DNA of 64,000 nucleotides from Stercorarius parasiticus (GCA_013396915.1 VWZL01000877.1:753296-817295), one strand, 5' to 3'. Numbered from the stretch's first letter, positions 33,623-47,160 are shown. Notes: generated by a model not told the origin, from the letters alone. Program-made: numbers and translations.

Positions 33623-36600
33623 CATGCAAGTTGACTGAAGAGTTTCTCGCAGTTTGGGGATTTCCACTCTCTGATTCCCAAGTGGATTCTTGTATGTCTA
33701 CTATGGCTAGTAGATTTTTTTTCTCCTGTCAGTAGGCAAGCCTGATGCATTGGGACATCTATACAGCTGCCTATTTTCATTATACTTCTGGAGAGGGGGG
33801 ATGCTGATCAACAGGTTTTTAAACATCCTGTTGCAAATACCGGATAGCCAAATGGTTAGATGGACACATGTGCACAGGCTGCCTGACTGCTTTTGTAAGT
33901 CTAACTTTTTTGGAAATCTACATAAAAAAGACTCTTCTACCATAAACTGATTAAATATTTACTGAAAAGTTGATTTGTGGACTGGCAGACCATAAGTGTG
34001 GATTTGGGGGGATGGGAAAATTCATAGGCTGACTCAAATAAGGCTGTTAAAAATTCAGAGGAATAATGTAAGAAATGGTAATGCATGGAACACAATTTGA
34101 ATTCCAGTTTGAAATAAAGCCTACACAAAACCAAGCAGTTCCAAGAAAAGTTAGCCCATCTTTGCAGTGTAATAATTTCTAATGACAAAAACAAAACTGG
34201 GGGACCAGGCTGTTCTGTGTTGCTGCAAACCACTGATGATCAGGTCTTTGTTTTCACTGAACTGAGTAAAATGATTTTTTGCATTGGTGAAAGCAAATAA
34301 AAGAGCAGAGCCATGCAGGGCTTGTACACCTGTGAGAGAGGGCATGTTGGTGGTTTTAGAGATGCAAAAGGATCCTTGAATTCTTTCAGTTTGATGTGGT
34401 CAGTTTTTCTAATAGAATTTGTTTTTTTAATTCTGTTGTCTAATATTTAGTTCTTTAAAACAAACGAAACGCATGTGCCTAGAGATTTACCCCTTCTGCC
34501 CCAGGACAGAAAGAGCATAGTTAGTGTGTAATAACAGAAGGTAGTACTAGTAGCAAAACAGGGGATGACTATAAGCCTAATGGAAATTTCAGCATGACAG
34601 TGAATGGTGACTTACTGCAGAACCACAGACTTACAAATAAATTAAATTATTTGACCTTTAAAGGAAGACTTGGAACTTAAAAAGTCGAAAATGAAAAATA
34701 TGGGGTATAAAGAAATCGACCCCCAAATACCAGGCTCAGCAGAAGTAGGAATAAAGTTACAATGCTAAAGTAACCAAAGATTGTAAACTCATCAGTGCAG
34801 CTCTGGGGAATTTTATAGTTTAGAAGACAGTCTCCAGTGATACGTGACTGTACTGTTGTTCCCCAATGCAGAGAAAATTCAAGAGAGAGCAGCAGTACCT
34901 CACGACTTCCTATGGTATGTAATCTGAATTTAGCAGCCTATTTCAGGAGATATTTCAGTGCCAAGACACTTAAACCATCTGAATTTCAAACTAAAGCCAC
35001 CAAAATGAGCCTGACACTTCAGAGGAAAGTTCAGCCTCCTGAATTCAGCCTGCCATCCTGAACTAGTGGAAGATGCCTTGGTTCCACCGGGCCAGAAGGG
35101 AAAAGGACAGACTGAAAGGTGTGTGGTCTTGATTTTGTTCCATTTCAAACAGTCCACGTGGGATCCAGGACCAACCTCAGGGGATAATCCAAGGAGATAC
35201 CAGAAGAGGATTGCATTTCAGTCTCAGAAACTGTGAATGCAGCTGTAGGAACCACTACTGAAGGATTTTTCATGGGATTAAAGATTTCAGAGAAGGATGG
35301 GCAGAACTATTCAGAGAAATCTCAGGTAACACCCTAAAGGAACAACACATGCACAGTGGGAGTCACTTGAAAAGGGTTCCCTCCAAGTGAGATGAGGCAA
35401 AAGAAGAAAGAATCTATCAGGAAGAAAAAGCCCCAAAGAGAAAAGTAAAAAAAAAAAAAAAAAAACCACCTAGGGGAAAAACAATGACACGGGAAGTTCT
35501 GAGGACAAAAAAAATTATCTAAATATGTATAATACTATTAGTCACTTCCCCTCTCCACTTCCCCTTCTCATCGAGACACATATCCCGCAGTGAATACAAC
35601 AGTATTGGCTAATAAATGTTATTATAAGCTCCACGAGGGATAGTGTGCTTGCAGTAAATGCTGGCTGCAACCTCTTCTAAGAATGGGAATGGATAATGAC
35701 AATTTTCAAAGGCATAAATGGCTGTTACATTGCCATGGAAGTTTTCCAACTCAAAAAAAAAAGATATCAAACCTTCCTGTAGCCTTGCCAGGAGTAACTC
35801 GGTTAATAGCTAGTCATGATAAAGGGATGAATCAACCTTTACTTCTGATGAGAAATATTTAATTAGAAAGTTTTCTTGGGAACTAACAGAAATTGTTTAA
35901 TAGATAGTGCCATATTTCTTAAGCAAAACTACCTAACAGTCTGGCATATTTAGCTGCTACCACTGTTACGTGCATGAGAGCTGAAAGCCACACACTCTGA
36001 AAGGATTTTAATGTTTTATGATACTAGGTTTACACAAAGTGAGGAGCCTTCTTTGGCTTCCTCTCCATGTACATCTTAATGGTCTGTTGATTTTTTTCCA
36101 CAGCGGGAACAGGAAAAGAAGAAAATTGTAAAAGCAATAAACATTTTTTTAACAAAACCTCTTCCATTATATCTACGTTGCTAACAGTCCACCTCACAAG
36201 CTGCTGAGCACCGTTATTTTCAAAAACGCCTGAACACACACCAATAACAGGCAGCACACCAGTAATCCCATATCAGTCACTAACTCTAGATCCAGATCTT
36301 CCCATGCAAACTGTCGTTACCAAACTCTTTAAGCCAAGTGTCCAAGTACAGGGATGACCATTCATGGCTTTCCAAAGAGCTGCTAAGTTTGGGAACCAGC
36401 TGCCTGGCATGGGAGATGAACTCCACGGTCACCTTGGTTAGACAGTCCTTGAGCCATGCTGACAACCTACGCAGCAGGTTGTGTACATTTCATCCGAGAA
36501 TTAAAATCCAGTGAAGTGTTGCACCCTTGTCAGTAATTATGCAGAGTGTCTTGCTCTCTGTTTGCATTAACACACTTGAAAGGAAGTTAAGAAATGGCCA

Positions 36601-37884
36601 TGAGTCCAATTCAGAAGAGTACACACATCGCCTCTGTCTCTCTTTAGCTGCGCAGGAAGTGAAGACAGATTTTAAAATTAGTTTAAATACAAGGAAAAAA
36701 TGAATTTAACTGAGTGTTAGTGTGGTATTCGGCTACGGGCAGGCAACTCAGTGAAGCTGCTGAAAGAAAAGGCATTGAGTCATGCCTTCATGAATTTTGG
36801 AAATTGAAAATTCCTTCATGGAATTTTTTTTGACATGTTTATTGCTGGAGATTCCCTGCTCCTCCCCATCCACAAAAGGATTTCTCCTCACTGTAAGAAA
36901 AAGGAGGCAATACCTTCTTTTACACACATTGATGCTGTCCTTTCCTTTAACGCCTTCGCAAGCCACTGGGGTTGAAGAGATTGACTACTGCCAAGAACGG
37001 TTAAGACTCATCCAATTACACTTTGTGGTGGTTTTACAATGCACAGGTGGGATCTCATCTAGACAGTTTGCAATTAGAGCAACCCGCCATGCAAAAAGAT
37101 AATGATATATTGGAAAGGATGATATTCCAGGGCTGATTTACAAAGATTTAATAGCCTGCAGAGCAGGCAATGCTGTGTTTCCTAAATGCTTTAGTGCTGG
37201 ATATTCATTTTTACTAACAAGAATAATAAAATTAAGTGAGCCCAACAGAAAATGTAGGACAAAGAATAGTGGAGGAAAGAAATATTCTGTTTTATCATGC
37301 TTTTCTGGGCTGCTAAATAACTACATTGTAAGTATTAGTAATGTACGGTTTGGTTCTCAACATCTAGCTAATACGTCTTCTGTCCTACAATGCACTTCCT
37401 GAAACAGCCCTCTAAGATGCTTCTTAGCAGCAACTGCATGAATCATCTGGGAGCATACTGTGCTCTGCTTTTTCTGTGGCTTGCACTTGACTGTTGCAGT
37501 TTGAGAACCCTGAGGACCCTTTCAGCACTATTATACTAAATAGCTAATATGGGTGCTCTGCAAACACAGGCGTATTCAAAGATGATGAAAACTTGCATTC
37601 CTTAAGACAAGAGCAGGTTGAAATATTTTTTTACAGACAAATCTTATGAAAAATAATTATTTAGAAGGACAGAGCATTTGTGTTTTCTGATCAACCCAGG
37701 CAGGGGTTCTGCAGTACATACAGAAACTTACCCACAAGAAGAAGCAAAGTCCCCCCAACGATGAGACAAAAGGAGTTTGAAATACATGCTTGGAGTATAT
37801 TGTATCTTTGCTTACACCCCAGACCTTTGGTACTAGACCTGCTAAGGCAGTGCCAAAGTTCAGCACGAACTGAGAGCACTGGAT
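33623..37884. other. CHST9 intron or upstream DNA, no genes seen
   Basis: AT-rich, with A-runs (35,446-35,466; 35,753-35,763). No exon with convincing splice sites and no repeat family recognised. Confidence 0.4.
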
Positions 37885-38826
37885 ACTTTAATATCTTTAT
37901 CAATGACCTAGAAAAGGGGATCAAGTGCACCCTCAATAAGTTTGCAGATGACACCAAGCTGAGCTGCAGTATTGATCTGCTTGAGGGTAGGAAGGTTCTA
38001 CAGAGGGATCTGGACAGGCTGGATTGACGGGCTGAGGCCAATGGTATGAGGTTCAACAAGGCCAAGTGCTGAGTCCTGCACTTGGTTCACAACAACCCCA
38101 TGCAACGCTATAGGCTTGGGGAAGAGTGGCTGGAAAGCTGCCTGGCAGAAAAGGACCTGGGGGTGATGGTAAATTGCCAGCTGAATATGAGCCAGCAGTG
38201 TGCCCAGGTGGCTGAGAATGCCAACAGCATCCTGGTGTGTATCTGAAATAGTGTGGCCAGCAGGACTAGGGAAGTGACCGTCCCCCTGTACTTGGCACTG
38301 GTGAGGGTCCACCTCAAGTACTGTGTCCAGTTTTGGGCTCCTCACTGCAAGAAAGACATTGCGATTCTAGAGTGTGTTCAGAGAAGGGCNTGAGAGAGTT
38401 GGGGTTGTTCAACCTGGAGAAGAGAAGGCTCTGAGGAGATGTTGTTGCAGCCTTTCATTACTTAAAGGGGGCTTATAAGAAAGATGGGGACAAACTTTTT
38501 AGCAGGGCCTGTTGCCATAGCACAAGGGGTAATGGTTTTAAAATAAAAGAGGGAAGATTTTGACTAGATAGAAGGAAGAAATTTTTTACACTGAGGGTGG
38601 TGAAACAGTAGAACAGGTTGCCCAGAGAGGTGGTAGATGCTCCATCCCTGGAAACTTTCAAGGTCAGGCTGGACGGGGCTCTGAGCAACCTGATCTAGTT
38701 GCAGATGTCCCTGCACATTGCAGGGCAGTTTGGACTAGATGACCTCTAAAGGTCCCTTCCAACCCAAACTATTCTATGATTATATGAAAGGTCTTTTCTA
38801 ACCTAAATGATTCTACAATTCCATGA
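37885..38826 (+). mobile_element. CR1 LINE, 5'-truncated copy
   Basis: The copy starts inside the reverse-transcriptase palm at [14 protein letters not shown] and keeps FADDTKLS with the catalytic DD pair. It continues through [16 protein letters not shown], a stop, NNPMQRYRLGEEWLESCLAE and the thumb region. Several stops and a single-base N at 38,390 interrupt it. The 3' end CCCTTCCAACCCAAACTATTCTATGATTAT is typical CR1 and is followed by a second imperfect copy of the tail. Its plus orientation is the same as the other CR1 copies in this half of the window. Confidence 0.93.
38390..38390. other. Single-base N that replaces missing CR1 sequence
   Basis: Flanking bases GAGAAGGGC and TGAGAGAG are adjacent here but are separated by about 47 bases in the CR1 at 33,160-33,220, so this N stands for lost sequence. 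Confidence 0.85.
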
Positions 38827-39504
38827 TTTCTTTCACTGTATAGATTTTTTTCTTTACATTGCTTCTTATGTGGGGATTGTATTATAATGACCACATAATT
38901 TCAGGACCTTACTTGTTCCCTAGTATCTCTCTGTAGAAAACAGACAGAGAAAGGCTGTTCTAATACAAGAGTAATTTTCTGATTCACTCTCTGATTCCTT
39001 ATTAATCAGTTGATGGAAATCAGTTTCTTAATTTGGGTGTTTAGATGAAGGCAGCTTGAATACTGGAAGGCTATAAAAGAAACATCTTCTTACTTGGATT
39101 GTAGGTGCGTGTGAGTCTTTGAAAAGGTAATATATAGTTTCAGCCTAAACCTCATTTGCTTAAAATATCAAGTTTTCTACAGAAGTGGGCACAGTTAAAA
39201 GGATTTCTTCAACAGAGGTTCATCACTGTGGTAGATGGTTCAGAATTGAAATGTAGTTGAAATATGAGTAAAAGTTTGTATGACTCCTTCAGTGAAGCCT
39301 GGAGCTATTTCCACCTCGCTTTAACTGTAAAAACATGTAGAACTATACTTACACATGTATGTGCAAGTTTTCTTAAGCCTGCCAAAAGTAGGGATTATCC
39401 TTAACTTTTTTGTGCTACGAAACTATTTGCAAAGCTTAATTCAGAATGGCCAGACTCCTTTACTACGATGGTACCTGAGCTAAGATGTAAATATGCTCGT
39501 AACT
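38827..39504. other. Unannotated DNA between CR1 copies
   Basis: AT-rich sequence without a recognisable feature. Confidence 0.4.
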
Positions 39505-39641
39505 GGAGGTTTTTAAAAGATGGGTAGACATAGTGCTTAGAGATATGGTTTAGTGATGGTTTTTGTCAGAGTTAGGTTGATGGTTGGACTAGATGATCTG
39601 AAGGGTCCCTTCCAACCTAGGCAATTCTATGATTCTATAAC
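39505..39641 (+). repeat. Short CR1 3'-end copy
   Basis: GAGGTTTTTAAAAGATGGGT leads to GGTTGGACTAGATGATCTGA, GGTCCCTTCCAACCTAGGCA and an ATTCTATGATTCTAT tail. It is a severely 5'-truncated CR1 insertion of about 137 bases. Its body differs from the two longer neighbours, so it belongs to another CR1 subfamily. Confidence 0.85.
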
Positions 39642-40779
39642 TTTCTCATATCATAGCAGCTGTGTAGTGTAATGTTGGTGAGCCAAACAAATCCCTACAG
39701 GATCTCCCAATGGAGAGACTATCCACGCTGGCCACAAGTGACAGGAAATATTTGCCGATGAGGTGTTTCACCTTCTGTGCAGTGGAGATAAACTTCTTGA
39801 TTTATCAATTGTGCTTAAAACAACTACTCCAGAGACAGGCACCACTAACTCCTCACCTCCCAGTGGAGTCATGAATTTTGGCTTATCTAATTTATTCCTG
39901 TCAAATCAGCACTGCTGTATTCCTCACAAGCCAGAGGGGACCTATATATTCCTTGTGAACACTGCAAGTTTACTGGAGGTACTTCTGTCAGAGATACCTT
40001 GTGGCTCAGACACAATTCCATTATGGAAGAGGAAGAATGAAACAACTGTCCTTTGAATTTCTTCTGTTCTTTCTGCCACTAAAGTTCTCAAAAGAAAACA
40101 AAAACAGCAGCAAGCTTATCTTTCCTCTGAATTAAGATCTAGGAGTATTTTATATATGGAACCATCAGTCCTGACGGGCAAAATTTTACTATAGCAGACA
40201 CCACATTTTCCTATGAGATATGTATCCCTAAAACACACGTGGTTGTACCAAGCATCTCTGAGATTACTAAATGAGTTGGGGGGAAAAAACAGAAAAAAGA
40301 AATGAGTATAGGAGGTGCTCAGAGCTTCCTGCAGAGACTAAGAGGCAAACTTTGTAGTTTGTAGCTGAAATACAATTAGGTTCAAGAGACATATGGGTGA
40401 ACACTGAGCCAGACACAAATGAGAATAACTGATCACAGTAAGAAAAAAAAATACTGCAGGTAAATTTTAATCAACAGACACTAGTCATTTTAAATGCTGC
40501 TTTTCAAAACACAGATTTGTGAATCAGTGACTATTGCCCCTTGAATCTGCTAGCAGAAAGTTCGGCATCTCACGGCAGGGTGATTTGGAGTCTGTGCGAG
40601 GGCACAGACAAAACGAGTGAAGAAGGAAAGGGCAGAGGCAAAGAGATAGTGTGGCCAAGTGTCAGGTGATGAGCTGGTGGGGAAAAATTTGAAAGAAGAG
40701 CATCAATCCAGAGATGGTTTTGCAGGAGAACAATCCAGGCCCACAGGCAATGGGGAAACTGGAGAGGCTCAATATATAG
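39642..40779. other. Unannotated DNA
   Basis: No gene or repeat family recognised. A plus-strand frame at 39,763-40,056 has no splice or homology support. Confidence 0.35.
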
Positions 40780-40875
40780 TAGCCTCATCCCCATTTAATA
40801 AGGGGACAGGAAGAAATTATTTGTCTTTGCCCAAGACCCTCACAGATAGAGGACTGCTGGCTTTGCACAGTGCTC
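40780..40875 (-). repeat. MIR-like SINE relic
   Basis: The plus-strand text CATCCCCATTTAATAAGGGG, then GGAAGAAATTATTTGTCTTTGCCCAAGACC and TCACAGATAGAGG, follows the reverse complement of MIR (CCCATTTTACAGATGGGG, then TTGCCCAAGGTCACACAGCTAG). Diverged. Confidence 0.6.
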
Positions 40876-43800
40876 CCCTCCTCTCCCTGCCCCCTGCCTT
40901 CATCTACAGAAAGCACGAAGTCACCCATGCTAATGAGACAAGACAGTCTGCACGAGCCACTTCCACAAGCTGATTCATATGGTCAGCAACTTGGATGAAG
41001 GAAACTAATCTCTAATTTTACTTGCCAATTCTTGTTCAAATCAGGAATTAACTCCCTCCTGTTTCTGCCTTCGCAGTCAAAACATTTGGTTTCTCCAAAA
41101 CATGCTCAGAATGGGAAGAATAAGAAAGATCAAAGCACAGCTAATACAGAAAGTACCAATAAAGATGCTATTGTTATCAGAAACTAAGTAGCATGTAAGT
41201 TTGCTTGACAGATTAAAGATTCAACAAGAAAACAGCAACCAAGTATTGAAAATAAAAACAAGCAACCTACCCCCTTATTACTAATAAAGAAATCATTGTC
41301 AAGGTCGATTGACAGTAATGATAAATTGGCCTCTGGATAGTGCAATGCTGATGCTGCTTCTCTAGCTTTCTGACAACAGTTTCACGGCGCTGTTTTTCTG
41401 CATTATAACTTACGGACTTGAAAATAAGCCCAGAGACATTGCAGCCCAGACAGCTTGTCTTTGAACAGAGCCTGCATCCAGTTTGCATGGAGTGCCTGTG
41501 TCTAGATGTGTAGCTAAGATGCACCGTTCATAAAAGGCAACCTTCAGATCATGGACCACTTAACACTTGGCCATATTTAGCCCAACCTCCATCCTATGCA
41601 GTCACACTCGTTTTGGGTACAGGTAAACCAGGATGTTCAAACAGTATTTTAATTCTGAGCTCAGTCCTCCTCCTCTGTGTATACTCTGTTAATAAAACCT
41701 AAGTCAGCTTCTGCAGTCAGTGCCCATATATCTTCATCAGTACTCACTCTTATTTCTGTGTGGAACAATGTCATATCAAAGCAGCTTAAACAACCTGAAA
41801 TTCAAAACAGACTCAAACTAAGCAGGCAATACTCATTGTATGAAAAATAATATTAGAAAAAGACTCTTCGGTTCCACTGACTGGTAGGTTTACTATACGT
41901 ATGCAGGGAGTTTAAATCTGGAGATGACACTTTCAGGTAATCTGTGTATATTACATATTGGTTTCTTATTTGAGTTCATTAAATAATGTTAATGTGCCTA
42001 CTTTTTCATAACTTAAAGCACAGAAGCAAGTCAAATAACCTAAACAGTTCCCTCTATTGACAAATGCAATTCTCAAAAATGTTACTTCCAAGTGCACGGT
42101 AATTCATATAAAGTCATTTTATGAAGAAGAAAATAAATAATACCCTTGCATGTTCACAACTCAAGCCAGGCAGGCATTTTTGAGCACATTTCATATTTTA
42201 AACAACATCTATTTTCCTGTCTAAAGACAAGGGCTGATGCCTGAGGCTAGACGCCAAGATCTTTTTATCCAGAGGTTTTAGGGACCATGTATTGACACTT
42301 GCTGATCAACACCCACGCTGCACAGGGGAGACCCAGTCCCCATTGTCCCGTCTGCATGAGTCGACATATTTCCTGGGAGGGTGATTTAACTGCTGGGCAT
42401 TAACCCTGGAGGTTAACTAACCCTGCATGCTGGGACTGAAACCCTGGCTCCCCTTGTCCAGGGAGTGCTGTAATGACCAGACATTGTACTAGCCTCTCTC
42501 TCTCTCTAGTTCATTTTTATATACAGGAGTGATATAACATGGGTCTTACACACAGCAGAAGTTGTAGGCATGAATCTGCCTGGGCAGGGGAAGAAAATGA
42601 ACCTAGGCTTCCCTATCTCAGGGAATCACTGACTTAGTTTTCACAGATATCCCAACACCATATTAAGAAGACCACCCAGCCTACCTATACCTCATGTGGT
42701 CCAATTTAGCAGGTGTGAGCATTCCCAGTGAGATAGCCATTTCTGGGTTTCCACCACACTGAGATAAGAAGTGCCTGGGTTGGATCAGTCCTGCCAGCAC
42801 TGGGGCACACCTGTACCCACAGAAGAAAAAGCCTACAAGCTGCGTCCACTGGGAGATGATGAATGAGCAGAGGTTATTGGAGACTGGGACTTGACTTTCC
42901 TTCCAAACCTGTCCCCCCTGAACTGTAATGAAGATATATCTGCTTAAATAGTTGCTTAGATGTCTGCTCTGAGTAGTCGAATGTGGAGCTTGGATGCCCA
43001 TGAAGATATTTGGAATAAGAACAAGGCAAAGAGCATGTGTTATATGGGGAAACAATGTGATTCTAAGCCCAAAAGGTTTCAAGTTGGGTACCAAATCCTT
43101 TCTTCAAATAATTTAAAGGAATTACTTCGGCTGCAAATGTCAAACTACAAACAAGCTGTTCAAGAAAAGGTTCTTACAAGCCGTGACACAAGTGGTAGCC
43201 TAGTTTTGGAGGGGTTTCAATCACATTTCCCCATCCCATCTCTCCCTGGCCAGTACCTCCAGCTCCTGCCTATACCCAACAGGCAGCAGTGGGCAATGCG
43301 GTGGCTCACCACCTGCATTCGTGCTTGCCAGCCAGCTCTCTGCCTTCTCCTGAAATGGATATGGAGCTGAGATACCACCGAATGCCTTTTCCCCAGTGAG
43401 GACAAAATTTCCCCTCTGGCCAGCCACCACCACCCTTCACATCGCTGAGCTCTTCTCTTATAACTGTACCAAAGTTGGCTAAAATCATCCTGGGCTTCAA
43501 ACATTACTGCAGGAAGACTGAGAGGGAGATGGCCTGGCAGCATGACTGGACAGATCTCCCTAGGGCACCCAGGGCATTTACAACCAGTGAGATGTAAAAA
43601 TGAAGATGATAAACAGCTGTATTCCTTCCTCACAAAACCCACCATCCTCTTTGAGAAGAGAGGTCTGTAATGCAATGCTGTGCTTCTACATACATGGCAG
43701 TATTTCTCACATTAGTGGCTGTGGTAAGATCCACAGGGATATTTTGCTGGTAAACAGAATCCATTTCTATCTTGTCTGCAGGTAAACACACTTATCTTCC

Positions 43801-44450
43801 AGCATAAACGAGACATCTTGCTCTTTTAGAAATGGTAAGAAAAGTTCCAAATGAAACTACGTTCAGCTGAAGAATATTAATGTATATTCAGGCATGAAGA
43901 ATTCGATTTCCCCCAAATTGCTTTGGAAGACACAGTAAGATCTCTAGAGGTCTCAAAGCATTTTCCCCTCAATCACAATTAGCATTTAATTCAAATTAGA
44001 TGACTTTATTGATAAATAAAAAATAAACAGAAATGTATAATGCACTCTACGTTGGCAAATATCTCAAATCTGTGTTTGCCTATATTCATGCACTTTTAAA
44101 CAAATTCATGTGTTCGATTTTACAAAAAAATATTAATACTTGAGAACTGATTGCATACGTAAATCATTGTGGGACAAAATAGGCAGTGAATTTACAAAGG
44201 GGGTTATCCACTGCACACTCCCTCGTTACACTGACTGAAAGGCAGCATGCCCTGTTTTCGCTGAAGGGGGCTAACTCATGTTTATCGGAGGTAAAAGAAA
44301 ATACCCGAGTATATTCTGTAGCAGTGTTTTTGTATAGCTATCCACTTGGTATGCAGTAATCTGCAAGCAGTGCCACAGATGATCGGTGTGCCACCCAAAC
44401 ACTAACTAGTTCAAGCACCTTGAAGTAGAGGAATAATGAGAAAGAACGTC
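40876..44450. other. Unannotated DNA
   Basis: Contains a short (CT)n run near 42,497-42,510. Two minus-strand frames of 137 and 152 codons (42,681-43,094 and 43,217-43,675) have no homology I recognise and no splice support. The stretch 42,240-43,000 has the moderate GC of an old repeat but I cannot name one. Confidence 0.35.
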
Positions 44451-44605
44451 CCTGTGGTTAAGGGTGGGCGCACTGGCCAGAACCGCAGTGTTTGGTTTTG
44501 TAACTTTGAACAAGTCCCTTGACCTTCACACTTCATTTTTCCATGTCTGCAAAACAAGCAAAGATAATAATTGCCTACCCAATGTGAATATTGTGATTCC
44601 GAATT
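44451..44605 (+). repeat. MIR-like SINE relic
   Basis: The clearest MIR copy in the window. CCTGTGGTTAAGGGTGGGC corresponds to the MIR head; TTGAACAAGTCCCTTGACCT, TTCATTTTTCCATGTCTGCA and AAGATAATAATTGCCTACCC follow the conserved core in order, then TGTGAATATTGTGATTCC. A piece of the head is deleted. Confidence 0.72.
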
Positions 44606-44631
44606 TCTGATTAACACTGGTAGAAAACCCT

Positions 44632-44712
44632 TGCCATTTTACAGAGTGAGTTAGAAATCTGAGAATCAGGATTGCAACCCAACTTCCCAGGCTGTACTGC
44701 CTTTCATTGCTG
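44632..44712 (-). repeat. MIR-like SINE relic, inverted to its neighbour
   Basis: CCATTTTACAGAGTGAGTTA followed by GAATCAGGATTGCAACCCAA and CCCAGGCTGTACTGC matches the reverse complement of MIR. It lies 27 bases from the plus-strand MIR, so the two form a diverged inverted pair. Confidence 0.55.
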
Positions 44713-45204
44713 AAACCTCACACCACTTCTTTCAATACTTCTGTTGAACATCCAGTCTTCTAAGTCTGTTGCACACTCTAAGACTGTTTTTTTTGTTTTT
44801 TTTTTCACAAGAAGAATAGTTCTTCATAAAATTGAAGATATTTTTATCTTCAAACACTGCATGTACATTCCTGTCTATATAGCCTGAGAAATGGTTTCCT
44901 CCAACAGGGTACTGAAAAGGTTCTCAAATAAAACTGTCTGCTGTTCTTATATAAATAGTACTTCCTCCTGCATTTTTCTGAGATTCACTGTCTCAGTATT
45001 ATATATTATTTAATCAGTGAAGGACTGTTACGTTATCTGAACTTGAAGGGGGTAGAGGATGGTGCTTCAGGAGCAGCCCTGGTCAGCCTAGAAGAAAGAA
45101 AATGTTATGTGTAGGGCAAACCTGAACAATTTTTCCTGTCTGATTTTCCTATTTGATCATATATCACATAATGAATGGAAAATTGATTTTAAAAAAATGC
45201 TTAC
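44713..45204. other. Unannotated DNA before a long CR1
   Basis: T-rich tract near 44,787-44,806. Nothing else recognised. Confidence 0.4.
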
Positions 45205-46881
45205 TGGTAAACAAAATGCACAGAGGGAGCTGGAGGGATCTCATAGTCAACCAGGCAGGGCTCAGAGGTGCCCACTTCAAACATATGCACGTAAACAAGG
45301 AAGTATCTAGAGGACAGCATGATGGGGGAAGCCCTCATACCTTCTCTGGGAAACCAGCATGGCTGGGTGCCTCTCCACAGTGCCTGTACAGGGCAAGCTG
45401 GACAGGGAACAAACAGGAGGAATTAGAGGTCTGTGTGCAGTCTCACTGGGATCAGAGAGACGCGGTGAGACAGCTCACAGGACTGGAGAGCTGCCATGAA
45501 TGGATACAGGCTCTTAAGGAAGGGCAGGCTGGGACAGCAAGGCGAGGAGTCACCCTTTCAGTCCGAGAGCAGTGGGGACACATGGAGCTCTGTCTTTGGA
45601 CAGATGAGAGTCAGTGGAGAGCTTGTGGTCACAACTAGAGGGCAGACCAACATGACTAACACTGTGGTGGTTGTCTGTGACAGAACCCCTGATCAGGAAG
45701 AAGTAGTAGATGAGGTCTTCTGCAGACAGCTGGAAGAAGCCTCACGTTCGCAGACTTTGGTTTTCGCAGGAGAATTTAACCACCCCAATATCTGCTGGAG
45801 GAGCAGCAGAGCAGGACACAAGCAATCCAGGTTTGGGGAGTGTATTAATGACAAATTCCTAATGAAAGGGATCAAAGAGCCAACAGTGAGAAGATGGATG
45901 CTGGACCTCACAAACACAGAAGGACTGGTCAGAGATGTGAAGGTCAGGGTGATGACAGTCGCCATGAGAAGTCAGAGTTCAGGATCTTGAAAAGAGGGAA
46001 CAAGGCAAAAAGCAGGATCACAACCCAGAGAGCAGGCTTTGAAGCCTGCTTCAGGAGAGCGGACTTTAGGATGTTCAGGGACCTGTTTAGAGGAAACTCA
46101 TGGCATCCTCCTGGAGAGGAGAGGGGTCTGGGACATCTGGGTGAAGTTCAAGGATCACCTCCTCCAAACTCAAGAATGGTTCATCTCCATGAGGAGGAAA
46201 TCAGGCAAAGATAGCAGGGGTCCGCATATGTGAAAAAGGAGATTCTGAAAAAAATTAAACATAAAAAGGGAGCATACCAGAGGGGGAACCTGGGACAGGT
46301 GGCTTTGGGGAATATAGAGACACTGTCTGATCATGCAGGAATGGGGTTAGGAAAGACAAAAACCACCTGGGAGGGATGTGAAAGGCAATAAAAAAGGATT
46401 CCACAGGTCTATCCACAGCAAAAGGAAGACTAGGGAAAATGCGGGCCCACTGCTGAATGGGGATGGGTCCTGGTGATAGATGACATTGAAAAAGCTGAGA
46501 TAATTGACGCCTTCACTGCTTTGGTCTTTACTAATAAGACTGGCCTACATCAATCCCATGTCCCTGAGACCCATGGGAAAGTCTGGAGCAAGGAAGACTT
46601 CCCCTGGTGGAGGAGAATCAGGTTAAGGAATATTTAATCAAACTGGACATAAACAAGTCCATAGGACCTGACAGGATGCACCCATGAGTGCTGAGGGAGC
46701 TGGAGAATGTCACTGTGAGCCTGTTCTTGATTATCTTTGAAAGGTCATGGTGATGGGGGAAGGTTTCTGAGGACTGGAAGAAAGCAAATGTCACTTCTGT
46801 CTTCAAGGACGGCTAGTAGGAGCATCAAGGAAACTACTGGCTGGTCAGTTTCACCTCAGTTCCTGGGAGCATGACAGAGCA

Positions 46882-47160
46882 GGGGATTATTCCTCCCCAG
46901 ATGCATTTTACTTTGCTGAATTTCACAAGGTTCCTATTTGTCCATTTCTCCACTCTGTTGAGCTTCCTCTGAATGGTGGCACACCCATCTGGTGTCTCAA
47001 CTGCTCCTCCCAGTTTTGTGTCCTCTGACAGCTCACTGAGGGTACACTCTGTCCCATCATCCTAGTATGTAATGAAGAAGTTAAACAGTATTTTATTCGG
47101 CTGTGACCCCTGGGGTACTCCACTGGTGAATGACCTCCAGCTGGACTTTGTGCTGCATAG
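46882..47160 (-). repeat. Inverted CR1 palm-domain fragment inside the CR1
   Basis: On the minus strand this reads SSWRSFTSGVPQGSQPN, ILFNFFITY and a broken palm region, the opposite orientation to both flanks. It is an imperfect inverted copy of the segment at about 47,370-47,660. The left junction follows CATGACAGAGCAG and the right junction precedes ATTTATGAAGGGG. Confidence 0.85.

Noticed and set aside
43217..43675. 152-codon minus-strand frame, with another of 137 codons at 42,681
   Set aside because: I looked for retroviral, transposase or zinc-finger motifs and saw none; overlapping frames on both strands suggest composition only.
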